Shown here: positions 9,293 to 17,806 of the stretch, piece by piece
Layout: each line of letters opens with the position of its first letter
Position numbering within the stretch: position 1 is the first letter of the stretch
Source of the DNA: an uncultured Actinomycetes bacterium
Lineage (GTDB): Bacteria; Actinomycetota; Actinomycetes; Mycobacteriales; Mycobacteriaceae
Assembly: GCA_903877095.1 (NCBI GenBank)
Contig: CAIRCP010000009.1
Location: forward strand, 1 to 32,691
DNA length: 32,691 bases
Direction: 5' to 3'
The notes under the pieces: model-generated
Seen by the model: only the letters and a program-made list of their open reading frames with translations
Database searches by the model: none
Told to the model about the DNA's origin: nothing
Program-made: the position numbers and the translations under genes

Positions 9293-10282
9293 ATGCGTTT
9301 CGGACTGTTCATTCCGCAGGGCTGGCGCCTTGACCTCGTCGGAATTCCCGTCTCCGACCACTGGCAGGTGATGCGGGATCTGGCCCAGCACGCCGACGCC
9401 GGACCGTGGGACTCGCTGTGGGTCTACGACCACTTCCACACCGTGCCGATGCCCACCGACGAGGCTACCCACGAGGCGTGGACGCTGATGGCGGCGTTCG
9501 CCGCGACGACCGAGCGGATCAAGCTCGGGCAGATGTGCACCGCCATGAGTTACCGCAACCCGGCGTATCTGGCCAAGGTTGCGGCGACCACCGACATCAT
9601 CTCCGGCGGCCGGGTCCAGATGGGCATCGGCGGCGGCTGGTACGAACACGAATGGCGCGCTTACGGATACGGCTTTCCGTCCGCCGGGGTTCGGCTGGCC
9701 CGCCTCGACGAGGGCGTGCAGATCATGCGCGATGCCTGGCGCGACGGCAGGGTTAGTTTCGAGGGCAAGCACTACCAGGTCGACGGCGCGATCGTTCAGC
9801 CCAAACCGTTGCAAGAGAACGGGATTCCGCTCTGGATCGCCGGCGGCGGCGAGAAGGTGACGCTGAAGATCGCGGCGAAATATGCGCAGTACACCAACTT
9901 CAGCGCCGATCCGGAGGAGTTCACCCGCAAATCGGAGATCCTCGCCGGGCACTGCCGCGAGGTGGGTACCGACTACGACGCGATCGTCCGCTCGGCCAAC
10001 GTCAACGCGATCGTCGGCTCCTCGGACTCCGACTTCGCCGAACGGGTCGCACGGGTCCGCGCCCGGCTGGCCGGTGTCTGCGGCGATGCCGCCGCCGACG
10101 CCATGATGGCCATGAACGACAACCCAGGCAACGCAACGGGTACCCCGGAGCGGGTTATCGAGCGGATGACGAAGCTGCGCGATCTCGGGTGCGAATACGT
10201 CATCTGCTACTTCCCCGAGGCGGCCCACGACCGTTCGGGCATCGAGCTTTTCGAGCGCGAGGTCATTCCCGCGCTCGCGTGA
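9293..10282 (+). CDS. LLM-class F420-dependent oxidoreductase
   Basis: A 329-residue luciferase-like (bacterial luciferase/F420 oxidoreductase) TIM barrel. The N-terminal strand MRFGLFIPQGW, the DSLWVYDHFH motif, the GQMCTAMSYRNPAYLAK strand and SGGRVQMGIGGGWYEHEW are characteristic of mycobacterial F420H2-dependent members. IPLWIAGGGEKVTLKIAAKYA and the C-terminal GTPERVIERM region complete the barrel. The substrate is unknown. It lies between fadB and the XPB gene, where M. tuberculosis (from memory) has no such gene, so it looks like a lineage-specific gain. Its stop is 7 bp from the convergent XPB stop. Confidence 0.88.
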   Translation: MRFGLFIPQGWRLDLVGIPVSDHWQVMRDLAQHADAGPWDSLWVYDHFHTVPMPTDEATHEAWTLMAAFAATTERIKLGQMCTAMSYRNPAYLAKVAATTDIISGGRVQMGIGGGWYEHEWRAYGYGFPSAGVRLARLDEGVQIMRDAWRDGRVSFEGKHYQVDGAIVQPKPLQENGIPLWIAGGGEKVTLKIAAKYAQYTNFSADPEEFTRKSEILAGHCREVGTDYDAIVRSANVNAIVGSSDSDFAERVARVRARLAGVCGDAAADAMMAMNDNPGNATGTPERVIERMTKLRDLGCEYVICYFPEAAHDRSGIELFEREVIPALA

Positions 10283-10289
10283 CCCGTTC

Positions 10290-11939
10290 CTAGATCGCCG
10301 GGCCCAGCAGGTCGTCGGCGTCTTTGATGATGTAGCCGTACCCCTGTTCGGCCAGGAAGCGCTGCCGGTGCGCGGCGTAGTCGGTGTCGAGGCTGTCGCG
10401 GGCCACCACCGAGTAGAACACCGCGCCGCCGCCGTCGTGCTTGGGGCGCAGCAGCCGCCCCAGCCGCTGGGCCTCCTCCTGCCGTGAGCCAAAGGTTCCC
10501 GAAACCTGCACGGCCACAGAGGCTTCCGGCAGGTCGATGGAGAAGTTCGCCACCTTCGACACCACCAGCGTCTTGATCTCGCCGCGCCGGAAGGCATCGA
10601 ACAACGTTTCGCGTTCGGCGTTCTTGGTCGAGCCCTGGATCACCGGGGCGTCGAGTTCCTTACCGAGCTCATCGAGTTGATCGAGATAGGCGCCGATCAC
10701 CAGCGTCGGCTCGCCGGGATGCTTGGCCAGGATCGACTTCACCACCGCAACCTTGGTGTGCGCCGTCGAGCACAGCTTGTAGCGTTCCTCGGGCTCAGCG
10801 ACGGCGTACTGCATGCGCTCGTTGTCGGTCATCGTCACCCGGACCTCGATGCACTCGGCCGGGGCGATCCAGCCCTGCGCCTCGATGTCCTTCCACGGCG
10901 CGTCATAGCGCTTCGGGCCGATGAGGCTGAACACGTCGCCCTCGCGGCCGTCCTCGCGAATCAGGGTCGCCGTCAGGCCCAGTCGGCGGCGGGACTGCAG
11001 ATCGGCCGTCATCCGGAACACCGGTGCGGGCAGCAGGTGCACCTCGTCGTAGATGATCAGGCCCCAGTCGCGGCTGTCGAACAGTTCGAGATGCCGGTAC
11101 TCACCCTTGGTGCGTCGGGTGATCACCTGATAGGTGGCGATGGTGACCGGCCGGATCTCCTTGCGTTCACCGGAATACTCGCCGATCTCGCTCTCGGTCA
11201 ACGACGTTCGCGCGATCAACTCCCGTTTCCACTGCCGGCCGGCGACGGTGTTGGTGACCAGGATCAGGGTGGTCGCGCCGGCCTTGGCCATGGCGGCCGC
11301 CCCGACGATCGTCTTGCCCGCACCGCACGGCAGCACCACCACACCCGAACCGCCGGCCCAGAACGAATCGGCGGCCATCTGCTGGTAGTCGCGTAGTTCC
11401 CAGCCGTCCTGATCCAGGCTGATCGGGTGCGCCTCGCCGTCGACGTAGCCCGCGAGATCCTCGGCAGGCCAACCGATCTTGAGCAGCATCTGTTTGACCC
11501 GGCCCCGCTCGCTGGCATGCACGATGACGGTGTCGTCGTCGATCCGCGCGCCGAGCATCGGGGCGATCTTCTTGTTGCGCAGCACTTCTTCGAGGACCGC
11601 TCGGTCCAGGCTCACCAGCATCAGCCCGTGGGCGGGGTGCTTGACCAGTTGCAGACGACCGTAACGCGCCATGGTGTCGACGATGTCGACCAGTAATGGC
11701 TGCGGCACCGCGTAGCGGGAGAAGCTGACCAGCGCGTCGACAACCTGCTCGGCGTCGTGCCCGGCGGCGCGGGCGTTCCACAGCGCCAGCGGCGTGATCC
11801 GGTAGGTGTGGATGTGTTCCGGGGCGCGTTCGAGTTCGGCGAACGGCGCGATGGCGGCGCGGGCGGCGCCGGCCAACTCGTGATCCACCTCAAGGAGCAC
11901 CGTCTTGTCGGACTGGACGATCAGCGGGCCGTCGGTCAT
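10290..11939 (-). CDS. ercc3: XPB/ERCC3-type DNA helicase
   Basis: A 549-residue SF2 DNA helicase orthologous to M. tuberculosis Rv0861c, a 3'-5' DNA-dependent ATPase related to eukaryotic XPB. An N-terminal domain (1-175) precedes LRDYQQMA (Q-like motif). Walker A PCGAGKT is near 204-210, the DEVH box near 298-301 and TAT near 323-325. The XPB-specific RED motif follows near 328-330 and motif VI is QRLGRLLRPK. It ends YGYIIKDADDLLGPAI. Two in-frame ATGs exist. I use 11939 (MTDGPLIVQS), matching the M. tuberculosis protein, over 11948, whose AAGGA is only 2 nt away. It starts within 15 nt of the upstream gene's stop, so the two are probably one transcript. The role in DNA repair is inferred from the family. 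Confidence 0.93.
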   Translation of the reverse strand: MTDGPLIVQSDKTVLLEVDHELAGAARAAIAPFAELERAPEHIHTYRITPLALWNARAAGHDAEQVVDALVSFSRYAVPQPLLVDIVDTMARYGRLQLVKHPAHGLMLVSLDRAVLEEVLRNKKIAPMLGARIDDDTVIVHASERGRVKQMLLKIGWPAEDLAGYVDGEAHPISLDQDGWELRDYQQMAADSFWAGGSGVVVLPCGAGKTIVGAAAMAKAGATTLILVTNTVAGRQWKRELIARTSLTESEIGEYSGERKEIRPVTIATYQVITRRTKGEYRHLELFDSRDWGLIIYDEVHLLPAPVFRMTADLQSRRRLGLTATLIREDGREGDVFSLIGPKRYDAPWKDIEAQGWIAPAECIEVRVTMTDNERMQYAVAEPEERYKLCSTAHTKVAVVKSILAKHPGEPTLVIGAYLDQLDELGKELDAPVIQGSTKNAERETLFDAFRRGEIKTLVVSKVANFSIDLPEASVAVQVSGTFGSRQEEAQRLGRLLRPKHDGGGAVFYSVVARDSLDTDYAAHRQRFLAEQGYGYIIKDADDLLGPAI

Positions 11940-11954
11940 CTCGCCCATTATCCT

Positions 11955-14207
11955 TCAGTCGGCCGCCATGACCGATGTCACCCGGTGGACGGCGAACTCC
12001 CGCAGCCGGCCCTGGGCCGGATCGAACGCCATCAGGTGCCCCCCGTGCACCGAGACGGGCGTGACGACGCGCTGCGTCGCGACCCCGGCCGCGTCGACAT
12101 AACCCATCAGCACGTCCTTGCCGTGCACCGCGGCCTGCTGCAGCAGCGCCATCGCAACCGCCGGATCCACCCGCGCCCCTCCCAGCGGCGGCGCGGTGTC
12201 CACCCGGCGCAATACCGCCACCACCGTCGCCAGACTCTCCGGGTTGGGCCGGTTCGGCGCCCGCAGTGGCCAGCGCACCGGGTTGGCGGGCACCCGCGAG
12301 CCGCGACGGCGCAGATCCACGATCGCCCCGGAGGAGTCTTCCGCCGCGGGCGCGAAACCGCCCTGACGCAGCGCGGCCATGACGTCGCCGATCGGCGCCT
12401 GCGACACCGCTACCGTCGGCGCCAGCAGCCGGACCTCGAGGTTGGCCATCGACGGCGCGGCGACCGCGTGCGCCAGCAGCACCGGATCATCGCAACGGAC
12501 GAACGAGGCGGCGACGCCGACCCGCAGCTGCCCGTGCCGCCGCGCGACGTCCTTGATGAGATAGCTGAGTCCCTGCGGCACCGGGGTTTTCGAGTGTTTC
12601 TCGAAGAACCGCTGTAATCCTTCGGCGGTCCGGCCGACGTCGAGGGCGTGCCGAACGGACTGCTCGCTGACCCGGAACACCATGGCCGCGCCGGCCGACT
12701 CGACGGTTGCCACGGCCGCCAGTTCGTCGGCCAGTTCGCGTTGCAGCGGCCCGGGGACCACGACGGTGAGGTCGGCCTGGACCAGGAAGTAGTCGATCGG
12801 CGCCGGCAGGGCGGCGGTCATGGCCGCCAGTGCGGCATCCCCGCCGCCGGCCAGCAGCGTCCGGGCCGGCCCGGAAAGGGCGTCGCGCCCCGTCAACCCC
12901 ACCGCGTGCGCCTCGTCGAGCAAGTGCCCGACCGGTTCGGGCTGAAGCCGAGCGGCCCACCGCGGCCGGCGCCAGATCAATGCCTGCGATGTGGTCCTCG
13001 CGTCGACCGACGATCCTGCCGGTAGATCGGCGAGCATCCCCAAAAGCAGTCGCCGATCCGTCGGCGCGGCGGTGGAGTACAGCGAATCCGACAGGGCCGC
13101 ATAGTGTTTCCCATCCGGACCCCGACTGCCGATGAGTCCTGGCCGGGATGGCAGGTCCAGCCACGTGCCGGCCAGTGTCAGCCAGCGCGCCGCCACGGGC
13201 GCCTCCAGGAATCGGTCGCAGGCCACGGTCGGAGCCCAGTAGGTGACCGGGTCGCCGGGTGGTGCGGGTTCCGGCACCCCGCTGGCCACCAGTCCGGCCG
13301 CCGCGCTGAGTTCGAGGATCAGCCCCAGCCGCGGCTCGTCGATTCCGGTGGTCTTGGCCAGCCGCTTGGCCTCCCGCACACCCAGGCCGCCACTGCGCAA
13401 CTCGGGAACCGGCGCCGCTGACAGGGCTTCCAGGACAACCTCGACCTGACGGATCAACTCCATCGCCGCGCCCGCCGCCGAGGCGTCGACGTCCTTGGTG
13501 GCGACGGTGGCGATCACCGGGTCCGGGGCGGTGAGTTCGGCGGGTCCGGGCGTCTCGCCGCGCAGCACTTGCCCGACGTCGCGCGGCAGAATCACGGTGT
13601 CGGTGTCGACCTGACGGAGCAGCCCGGCGGCGAGCAGCCGTTGCACCGGCCTATCCGCCGGGGTGCCCTGCGCCGCGTCGCGGGTCCGGCCGATCGGCGA
13701 ACCGGCCGTCAGCCGGTCGAGGACGTCGCGCGCCGCTTCGTCGAGCGCGTCGATCGAGGCGGTGAGTTCGGGTGCCGGGCGCGACTGTTCGAGAACGGCC
13801 TGACCTGGATACCAGGGCACTGCCGCGGCGGCCTCGGCCGACACCCGCAGCTGATCGTCGCCCCACACCAGGGCGCGTTCGCGCAGGTCGTCGAGGGCGG
13901 CGCGGACGTCGGGTGCCCGGGCCCGGTCCTTGAGCATGGACACCACTTCGGTGGCGGGCACGGCCGCGTGGTCGGCGCGCAGGACCAGCAGGGCGTCGAT
14001 CACCGCCAGGTGCAGGAAGTCGAATTCGTCGGCTGCGGCCTTGATGGATTGCCGGGAGGCCGCCCGGGCGGCCAGGGCGGCGGTCGATCCGGGGGAGGGC
14101 TGGGCCAGGTCGGAACGAAGGTCCAGCAGGCGGATCAGCCTGTCGTCGGGCAGCGCCGCCAGCCAGGAACCCAGTGGCTGCCCCCGGGTGGCGCTCTGCT
14201 CGCTCAT
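11955..14207 (-). CDS. helicase-associated protein upstream of XPB (Rv0862c-like)
   Basis: A 750-residue protein, about the length of M. tuberculosis Rv0862c. It has no Walker A or DEAD-type motif. The Pfam-type helicase C-terminal/XPB-associated domain is expected in the last 300 residues (from about [24 protein letters not shown] to [18 protein letters not shown] in parts). The N-terminal half is helical, with likely winged-helix modules ([36 protein letters not shown]). The tight same-strand arrangement with the XPB gene suggests a DNA-binding partner or regulator of the helicase, which is an inference. The start is ATG 14207, because a TACCCT -10 lies 8 nt upstream; a 27-nt longer version from 14234 is less likely. 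Confidence 0.85.
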   Translation of the reverse strand: MSEQSATRGQPLGSWLAALPDDRLIRLLDLRSDLAQPSPGSTAALAARAASRQSIKAAADEFDFLHLAVIDALLVLRADHAAVPATEVVSMLKDRARAPDVRAALDDLRERALVWGDDQLRVSAEAAAAVPWYPGQAVLEQSRPAPELTASIDALDEAARDVLDRLTAGSPIGRTRDAAQGTPADRPVQRLLAAGLLRQVDTDTVILPRDVGQVLRGETPGPAELTAPDPVIATVATKDVDASAAGAAMELIRQVEVVLEALSAAPVPELRSGGLGVREAKRLAKTTGIDEPRLGLILELSAAAGLVASGVPEPAPPGDPVTYWAPTVACDRFLEAPVAARWLTLAGTWLDLPSRPGLIGSRGPDGKHYAALSDSLYSTAAPTDRRLLLGMLADLPAGSSVDARTTSQALIWRRPRWAARLQPEPVGHLLDEAHAVGLTGRDALSGPARTLLAGGGDAALAAMTAALPAPIDYFLVQADLTVVVPGPLQRELADELAAVATVESAGAAMVFRVSEQSVRHALDVGRTAEGLQRFFEKHSKTPVPQGLSYLIKDVARRHGQLRVGVAASFVRCDDPVLLAHAVAAPSMANLEVRLLAPTVAVSQAPIGDVMAALRQGGFAPAAEDSSGAIVDLRRRGSRVPANPVRWPLRAPNRPNPESLATVVAVLRRVDTAPPLGGARVDPAVAMALLQQAAVHGKDVLMGYVDAAGVATQRVVTPVSVHGGHLMAFDPAQGRLREFAVHRVTSVMAAD

Positions 14208-14215
14208 TGCTGACC

Positions 14216-14221
14216 AGGGTA
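14216..14221 (-). promoter_or_regulatory. -10 element for the XPB-partner operon
   Basis: On the minus strand TACCCT (TANNNT) lies 8 nt before ATG 14207 with no ribosome binding site between, suggesting a leaderless first gene for the Rv0862c-like/XPB transcript. Confidence 0.45.
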
Positions 14222-14271
14222 AAACAGCCGGCATCTCCGCGCGCCGGCGCTACAAGTGTCAGAATGATGTC

Positions 14272-14451
14272 GTGGCATCGAATACGCGATACATCGACAA
14301 CGGCTGGCCGACCCAGGATCCGGAGGATCATCCGGTGAGCGAGTTGGCGTCACCTGTGGTGGGTGCGCTCTCCCCGTACGGCGACGTGACCTTCCCGCAG
14401 CCCGCTTCGGCCCTGCCTTACGTGCACCCGGTCACCGTCGTCAACCGATAG
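14272..14451 (+). CDS. small conserved-type hypothetical protein
   Basis: A 59-residue protein from GTG 14272, beginning [20 protein letters not shown] and ending [11 protein letters not shown]. It has no membrane segment or recognised domain; it is polar at the start and proline-rich at the end. CAGAAT lies 6 nt upstream of the GTG, a weak leaderless-type -10. It ends 3 nt before the moaC start and is probably first in the moaC-mog-moaE transcript. The position matches Rv0863. Function unknown; it could be a leader or regulatory peptide for the operon. Confidence 0.6.
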   Translation: MASNTRYIDNGWPTQDPEDHPVSELASPVVGALSPYGDVTFPQPASALPYVHPVTVVNR

Positions 14452-14454
14452 CCG

Positions 14455-14955
14455 TTGACCGGCGGGCTCCCGGGGGTACCACAGCACCGGCTTTCGCACG
14501 TTGACGACGACGGCGCAGCGCGCATGGTCGACGTGAGCGGTAAGTCCGTGACCGCACGTAGTGCGACGGCGGTCGGCTCGGTGCATACCACCGTGGAGGT
14601 GATCGGCCTGATCGCCTCCGGCGGCCTGCCTAAAGGCGACGCCCTTGCCACCGCCAGGATCGCCGGCATTCTGGCCGCAAAACGCACCAGCGACCTCATT
14701 CCGCTGTGCCACCAACTCGCGCTCACCGGTGTCGACGTCGATTTTTCCGTCGGCACCGACCGGGTGGACATCACCGCCTCGGTCCGCACTGCCGACCGGA
14801 CGGGCGTCGAGATGGAAGCGCTGACGGCGGTGGCGGTGGCGGCGCTGGCCGTCTACGACATGATCAAGGCGGTTGACCCGGGCGCCCGGATCGGCGGTAT
14901 CCACGTCGTGCGGAAAGAGGGCGGCAAGACCGGCGTCTGGACCGCGGCGCAGTGA
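14455..14955 (+). CDS. moaC: cyclic pyranopterin monophosphate synthase MoaC
   Basis: A 166-residue MoaC, which with MoaA converts GTP to cyclic pyranopterin monophosphate, the first intermediate of molybdenum cofactor. The family signature LSHVDDDGAARMVDVSGK is at 13-30. SDLIPLCHQL with His86 and DRTGVEMEAL precede YDMIKAV with Asp135 and Lys138, all expected in the active site. A conserved Pro after LCH is Gln here. The TTG at 14455 is chosen because the signature begins at residue 13 and the first internal ATG (residue 24) would delete it; it lies 3 nt after the preceding stop, suggesting coupling. It is followed by mog with a 4-nt overlap. Corresponds to Rv0864 (moaC2). Confidence 0.9.
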   Translation: MTGGLPGVPQHRLSHVDDDGAARMVDVSGKSVTARSATAVGSVHTTVEVIGLIASGGLPKGDALATARIAGILAAKRTSDLIPLCHQLALTGVDVDFSVGTDRVDITASVRTADRTGVEMEALTAVAVAALAVYDMIKAVDPGARIGGIHVVRKEGGKTGVWTAAQ

Positions 14956-15428
14956 CCCGAACCGCCCGCGTGATCATCGCGTCGACCCGCGCCGCCGGCG
15001 GGGTCTATCCGGATCGATGCGGACCGGTCCTCCATCAGTGGTTGGCCGGCCGCGGCTTCGACGTCGCCGACGTCACGGTGGCCGCCGACGGTGAGCCGGT
15101 CCGCCTGGCTCTGCGGGCGGCGCTGAGTGAGTCCGTCGACCTCGTCGTCACCTCCGGCGGAACCGGGATCTCCCCGACCGACACCACTCCGCAGGTCACC
15201 CGGGAGCTTCTCGACTACGAGATTCCGGGTCTGGCCGACGCCATCCGCCGGGCGGGGCTGCCCACGGTTCCGACGGCGGTGCTGTCCCGCGGGGTGTGCG
15301 GGGTGGCCGGTCGCACCCTGGTGGTCAATCTCCCGGGCTCGACGGGCGGGGTGCGAGACGGCTTGTCGGTACTGGCGGAGGTTCTCGACCACGCCCTTGA
15401 CCAACTTGAGGGTGGGGACCATCGATGA
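14952..15428 (+). CDS. mog: molybdopterin adenylyltransferase-type protein Mog/MoaB
   Basis: A 158-residue MogA/MoaB-fold protein that adenylylates molybdopterin before molybdate insertion. It shows the family's hallmark [11 protein letters not shown] at 67-77, then [12 protein letters not shown] and [14 protein letters not shown], the nucleotide-binding GSTGG loop. The start is GTG 14952, overlapping the moaC stop as GTGA, and its own stop overlaps moaE as ATGA. Both overlaps indicate translational coupling within moaC-mog-moaE. Corresponds to Rv0865. Confidence 0.9.
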   Translation: MTRTARVIIASTRAAGGVYPDRCGPVLHQWLAGRGFDVADVTVAADGEPVRLALRAALSESVDLVVTSGGTGISPTDTTPQVTRELLDYEIPGLADAIRRAGLPTVPTAVLSRGVCGVAGRTLVVNLPGSTGGVRDGLSVLAEVLDHALDQLEGGDHR

Positions 15429-15850
15429 CACGCATCGTGCGGGCTGAAGTGACCGAGGACCTGATCCTGCTGTCCGACCACGAGCTATTGGTGGCGCACG
15501 AGTCGGCCGGCGCCGTGGTCGGTTTCGCCGGCGTCGTTCGCAACCACGACGGCGACCGCGAGGTGCTGCGCCTGGAGTACTCGGCTCATCCGCATGCCGA
15601 GCAGATCCTGTTCGAGGTGCTCGCCGAAGTCGCGGCCACCGCGCCGGGGGTGCGGGCGATCGCGGCCAGTCACCGCGTGGGTCCGCTGCAGATCGGCGAG
15701 GCCGCCCTGGTGGCCGCAGTCTCGGCGGATCACCGGGCAGCGGCCTTCCAGACCTGCGCGCGCCTCGTCGATGCCGTCAAAGAGCGGCTACCGGTGTGGA
15801 AGCACCAGTTCTTCGCCGACGGCACCGACGAGTGGGTGAACTGGGCCTAA
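15425..15850 (+). CDS. moaE: molybdopterin synthase catalytic subunit MoaE
   Basis: A 141-residue MoaE, the large subunit of molybdopterin synthase, which transfers sulfur from MoaD thiocarboxylate to cyclic pyranopterin monophosphate. [23 protein letters not shown] in part shows the N-terminal dimer/active-site region with Arg39. [12 protein letters not shown] and the C-terminal [13 protein letters not shown] with Lys119 and Lys126 are the signature. Its partner MoaD is encoded 1.7 kb away on the other strand (17535-17804), beyond rpfA. The stop overlaps the convergent rpfA stop by 4 bases (15847-15850). Corresponds to Rv0866 (moaE2). Confidence 0.92.
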   Translation: MTRIVRAEVTEDLILLSDHELLVAHESAGAVVGFAGVVRNHDGDREVLRLEYSAHPHAEQILFEVLAEVAATAPGVRAIAASHRVGPLQIGEAALVAAVSADHRAAAFQTCARLVDAVKERLPVWKHQFFADGTDEWVNWA

Positions 15851-17160
15851 CCGGCGGGCGCGGGTGCCGGAGCGGCGTCGCCGGCCGGAATCGGGCCGGT
15901 GAAGGAACGCTGCGCCAGCGCTAGCAGCAGTTCGTTCTTGTCGATCTGCTGGTCCTGAACCGCGTGCCACAGCTCCTTCAGATAAGAGACGTTCGGGTTG
16001 CCGGCCTGGCCCGGGTCGGTGCTGGTACCCGGCGGCGGGGCCTGCGGGCTGGGCAGATGCGGGACACCGTCCTGCAGCTGGCCGGCGGCAACCACCTGCG
16101 GGGCTGCAGGCGCCGGGGCGCTCGGGTCGCCAGGAGCGGTCGGGTCGCCAGGAGCGGGGGCGGCGACGGCGGCCGGCACGGGGGCAACGACGGCGGCCGG
16201 CGCAGGGGCCGCCGGATCGGCGGGAACCGGGAGGACGGTCGTCGGTACCACCGGCACCACCGGCGGCACCGCCGGGTCGGCGGGGGTTTCCGGGGCCGGG
16301 GTGATCAGGCCGGCCTGAACGATCGTGCCGTCCGGGCTCGACGCCACCGCGTCGATCGTGACGACCTGATCGGGAGTGACTGTTGTCTCGCTGATCGCAA
16401 TGATCTCGAGCTGGGGAGCCTCAGGAGCGATGGGTGCGCCGTCCTGCGGGGCCGGCGCCGGGGCGCCCTCGGGGGCCGGGGCCGGGGCGCCCTCGGGGGC
16501 CGGGGCGGCGTCCTGCGGCGCCGGGGCAGGCAGAACATCCGGCGCTGGTGCGGGCGCACCCTCAGGGGCCGGGACGGGTGCGCCTTCGGGAGCCGGGGCC
16601 GGTGCACCTTCGGGAGCCGGGACGGGTGCGCCTTCGGCGGCCGGGACGGCATCCTGCGGCGCCGGGGCGGGCAGGACCTCCGGGGCCGGTGCGCCCTCGG
16701 TAGCGGCCGGCGCGGGCGCGTCGGCCGGCGTTTCGGCGGGCGCGGCGGGAGCCTTGGTGTGGGCGTTGACCGACGTGGTGGAAACGTCGCGCGGGGTCGG
16801 GCCGGACAAGCCGCGGCCGCAGACCGGCCAGGCGCCCTTGCCCTGCCCGGCGAGTACCTTCTCGGCGATCGCGATCTGCTGGTCACGGGTTGCGTAGTGG
16901 GCCGCTGATGCGAACTGGCCGCCGCCGTAGCCCAGCCAGGTGCTCGGCGAGAACTGCAGACCGCCCTGGTAGCCGTTGCCGGTGTTGATCGCCCAGTTGC
17001 CGCTGGATTCGCAGGCTGCCACCGTGTCCCACTCGGAGTCCGATGCTGCCTGCGCCGCGCCGGCCAGCCCGAGGCTGGTGCCGCTCAGGACCGCGCCGGT
17101 GACGGCGATCTTGGCAACGCTGACAGAAGACGTCGTGGGCTTGCGATGGCGTCCGCTCAT
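15847..17160 (-). CDS. rpfA: resuscitation-promoting factor RpfA (peptidoglycan lytic transglycosylase-like)
   Basis: A 437-residue secreted protein that cleaves peptidoglycan and promotes exit from dormancy. Residues 1-38 form a signal peptide ([22 protein letters not shown]). The Rpf domain (about 40-117) starts [15 protein letters not shown] with catalytic Glu51, continues through [13 protein letters not shown], and has paired cysteines Cys50 and that of WPVCGRGL. About 250 residues of Ala/Pro/Glu-rich repeats follow, then a conserved tail with [25 protein letters not shown]. The start is ATG 17160 with GAGAGAGGA 8 nt upstream; an in-frame extension to 17346 is leader RNA. A c-di-AMP-type riboswitch fills the leader and a CRP-type site lies 358 bp upstream. 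Corresponds to Rv0867c. Confidence 0.95.
   Translation of the reverse strand: MSGRHRKPTTSSVSVAKIAVTGAVLSGTSLGLAGAAQAASDSEWDTVAACESSGNWAINTGNGYQGGLQFSPSTWLGYGGGQFASAAHYATRDQQIAIAEKVLAGQGKGAWPVCGRGLSGPTPRDVSTTSVNAHTKAPAAPAETPADAPAPAATEGAPAPEVLPAPAPQDAVPAAEGAPVPAPEGAPAPAPEGAPVPAPEGAPAPAPDVLPAPAPQDAAPAPEGAPAPAPEGAPAPAPQDGAPIAPEAPQLEIIAISETTVTPDQVVTIDAVASSPDGTIVQAGLITPAPETPADPAVPPVVPVVPTTVLPVPADPAAPAPAAVVAPVPAAVAAPAPGDPTAPGDPSAPAPAAPQVVAAGQLQDGVPHLPSPQAPPPGTSTDPGQAGNPNVSYLKELWHAVQDQQIDKNELLLALAQRSFTGPIPAGDAAPAPAPAG
16430..16730 (-). repeat. Ala/Pro/Glu-rich tandem repeats inside rpfA
   Basis: The coding DNA repeats a degenerate 21-30-bp unit encoding variants of [16 protein letters not shown] and [11 protein letters not shown] larger unit beginning [20 protein letters not shown] appears twice. 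Such repeats vary in number between strains through slippage and are typical of RpfA wall-spanning segments. Confidence 0.8.
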
Positions 17161-17180
17161 AGGTCGGTTCCTCTCTCGGA

Positions 17181-17321
17181 CGCGCCTGCAGAGTTGCCCG
17201 CCGCGGGCGTACGCGGCGCCCCTCAGGAGCCGGAGCTCCGATCCCGGCAGACCCAACGGTCCCCGCCTCCACCCGAAAAAACTCGGTGTTCCCTCCGCTC
17301 CAATGGATGGAGTTCGGCGCG
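17181..17321 (-). promoter_or_regulatory. ydaO/yuaA-type c-di-AMP riboswitch in the rpfA leader
   Basis: The closing stem P1 pairs CGCGCC (minus strand of 17316-17321) with GGCGCG (17181-17186). Inside it the conserved landmarks occur in order: GCCGAACTCC...GGAG, GGAGGGAACACCGAG followed by T6 and CGGGTGGAG, and at the 3' side CCCGCGGCGGGCAACTCTGCAGG. These line up with the GCCGAA, GGAGGAACCG, TTTTTGGGG and CCCG...GCTAACTCCGGAGGC landmarks of known ydaO aptamers. The element ends 4 nt before GAGAGAGGA, the rpfA ribosome binding site, so translational control is plausible. c-di-AMP riboswitches are known upstream of Rpf-type genes in actinobacteria. I aligned it by eye only. Confidence 0.78.
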
Positions 17322-17517
17322 AGGAGCGAGAGGGGGCCTGCCGCAACGAGTGGGCGGGCCAACGGAAACGGTATCGGCTGGCAGCGGGCGCGTCACCTTT
17401 TCGGCAAAGTGGTGTTTTGCCTGCTGGCTAACTCTAAAGGAGCTCTAAATGCCCAGCGTCCGCGCTGGTCGGACCCGTACTTAATCACTCCGTGGCCACG
17501 TCGTGACCAACTCGTGA

Positions 17518-17533
17518 TGTGATCTAAATCACG
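17518..17533. promoter_or_regulatory. CRP-type (cAMP receptor protein) binding site upstream of rpfA
   Basis: TGTGATCTAAATCACG matches TGTGA-N6-TCACA at 9 of 10 positions, with a perfect inner palindrome GTGAT-N4-ATCAC. It lies 358 bp upstream of rpfA and immediately after the moaD stop. CRP (Rv3676) control of rpfA is established in M. tuberculosis, which supports assignment to rpfA. Confidence 0.78.
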
Positions 17534-17534
17534 T

Positions 17535-17804
17535 CTAGCCGCCCGCAAACGGGGGCAGTATGTCCAGGGTTTGGCGGGCGCGCAGCACAATTGCCCGGTC
17601 ACGGACGGCCACCCCGTCGCAGAGATAACAACACTTCTGCACCACTAGTGCCATTTCGTCACTCTGACCACTCAGTTCACCGATCACGTCGTGGATTGAC
17701 GAGCCCGCGGGGAGGGTCAGCACGACACTGTCCCGCCCGGCTGCCGCGGCGGCCGCAGCAAAGAACCGGACGGTGACCGGGATGCCGGTGGTGACCTCAG
17801 TCAT
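17535..17804 (-). CDS. moaD: molybdopterin synthase sulfur carrier subunit MoaD
   Basis: An 89-residue ubiquitin-like protein ending LPPFAGG. The terminal Gly-Gly is adenylylated and thiocarboxylated so that MoaD can donate sulfur within MoaD-MoaE. The beta-grasp start VTVRFFAAAAAAAG and the LPAGSSIHDVIGEL strand-helix are typical. The KCCYLCDG segment has three cysteines; two of them (C-x-Y-L-C) are shared with M. tuberculosis MoaD2 as remembered. ATG 17804 lies 2 nt after the moaA stop, so expression is coupled to moaA. Corresponds to Rv0868c. Confidence 0.92.
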   Translation of the reverse strand: MTEVTTGIPVTVRFFAAAAAAAGRDSVVLTLPAGSSIHDVIGELSGQSDEMALVVQKCCYLCDGVAVRDRAIVLRARQTLDILPPFAGG

Positions 17805-17806
17805 AG

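Noticed and set aside
8852-10597. Long minus-strand frame across the end of fadB, the LLM gene and the end of the XPB gene
   Set aside because: It lies antisense to or out of frame with real genes and has no recognisable motif.
15964-16908. Gly/Arg-rich plus-strand frame resembling a PE_PGRS-like protein
   Set aside because: It is the complement of the Ala/Pro repeats of rpfA; no PE or signal domain is present.
17161-17346. N-terminal extension of RpfA by 62 residues
   Set aside because: The extension would put a signal peptide in the middle of the protein, and the DNA is explained by the riboswitch and ribosome binding site.
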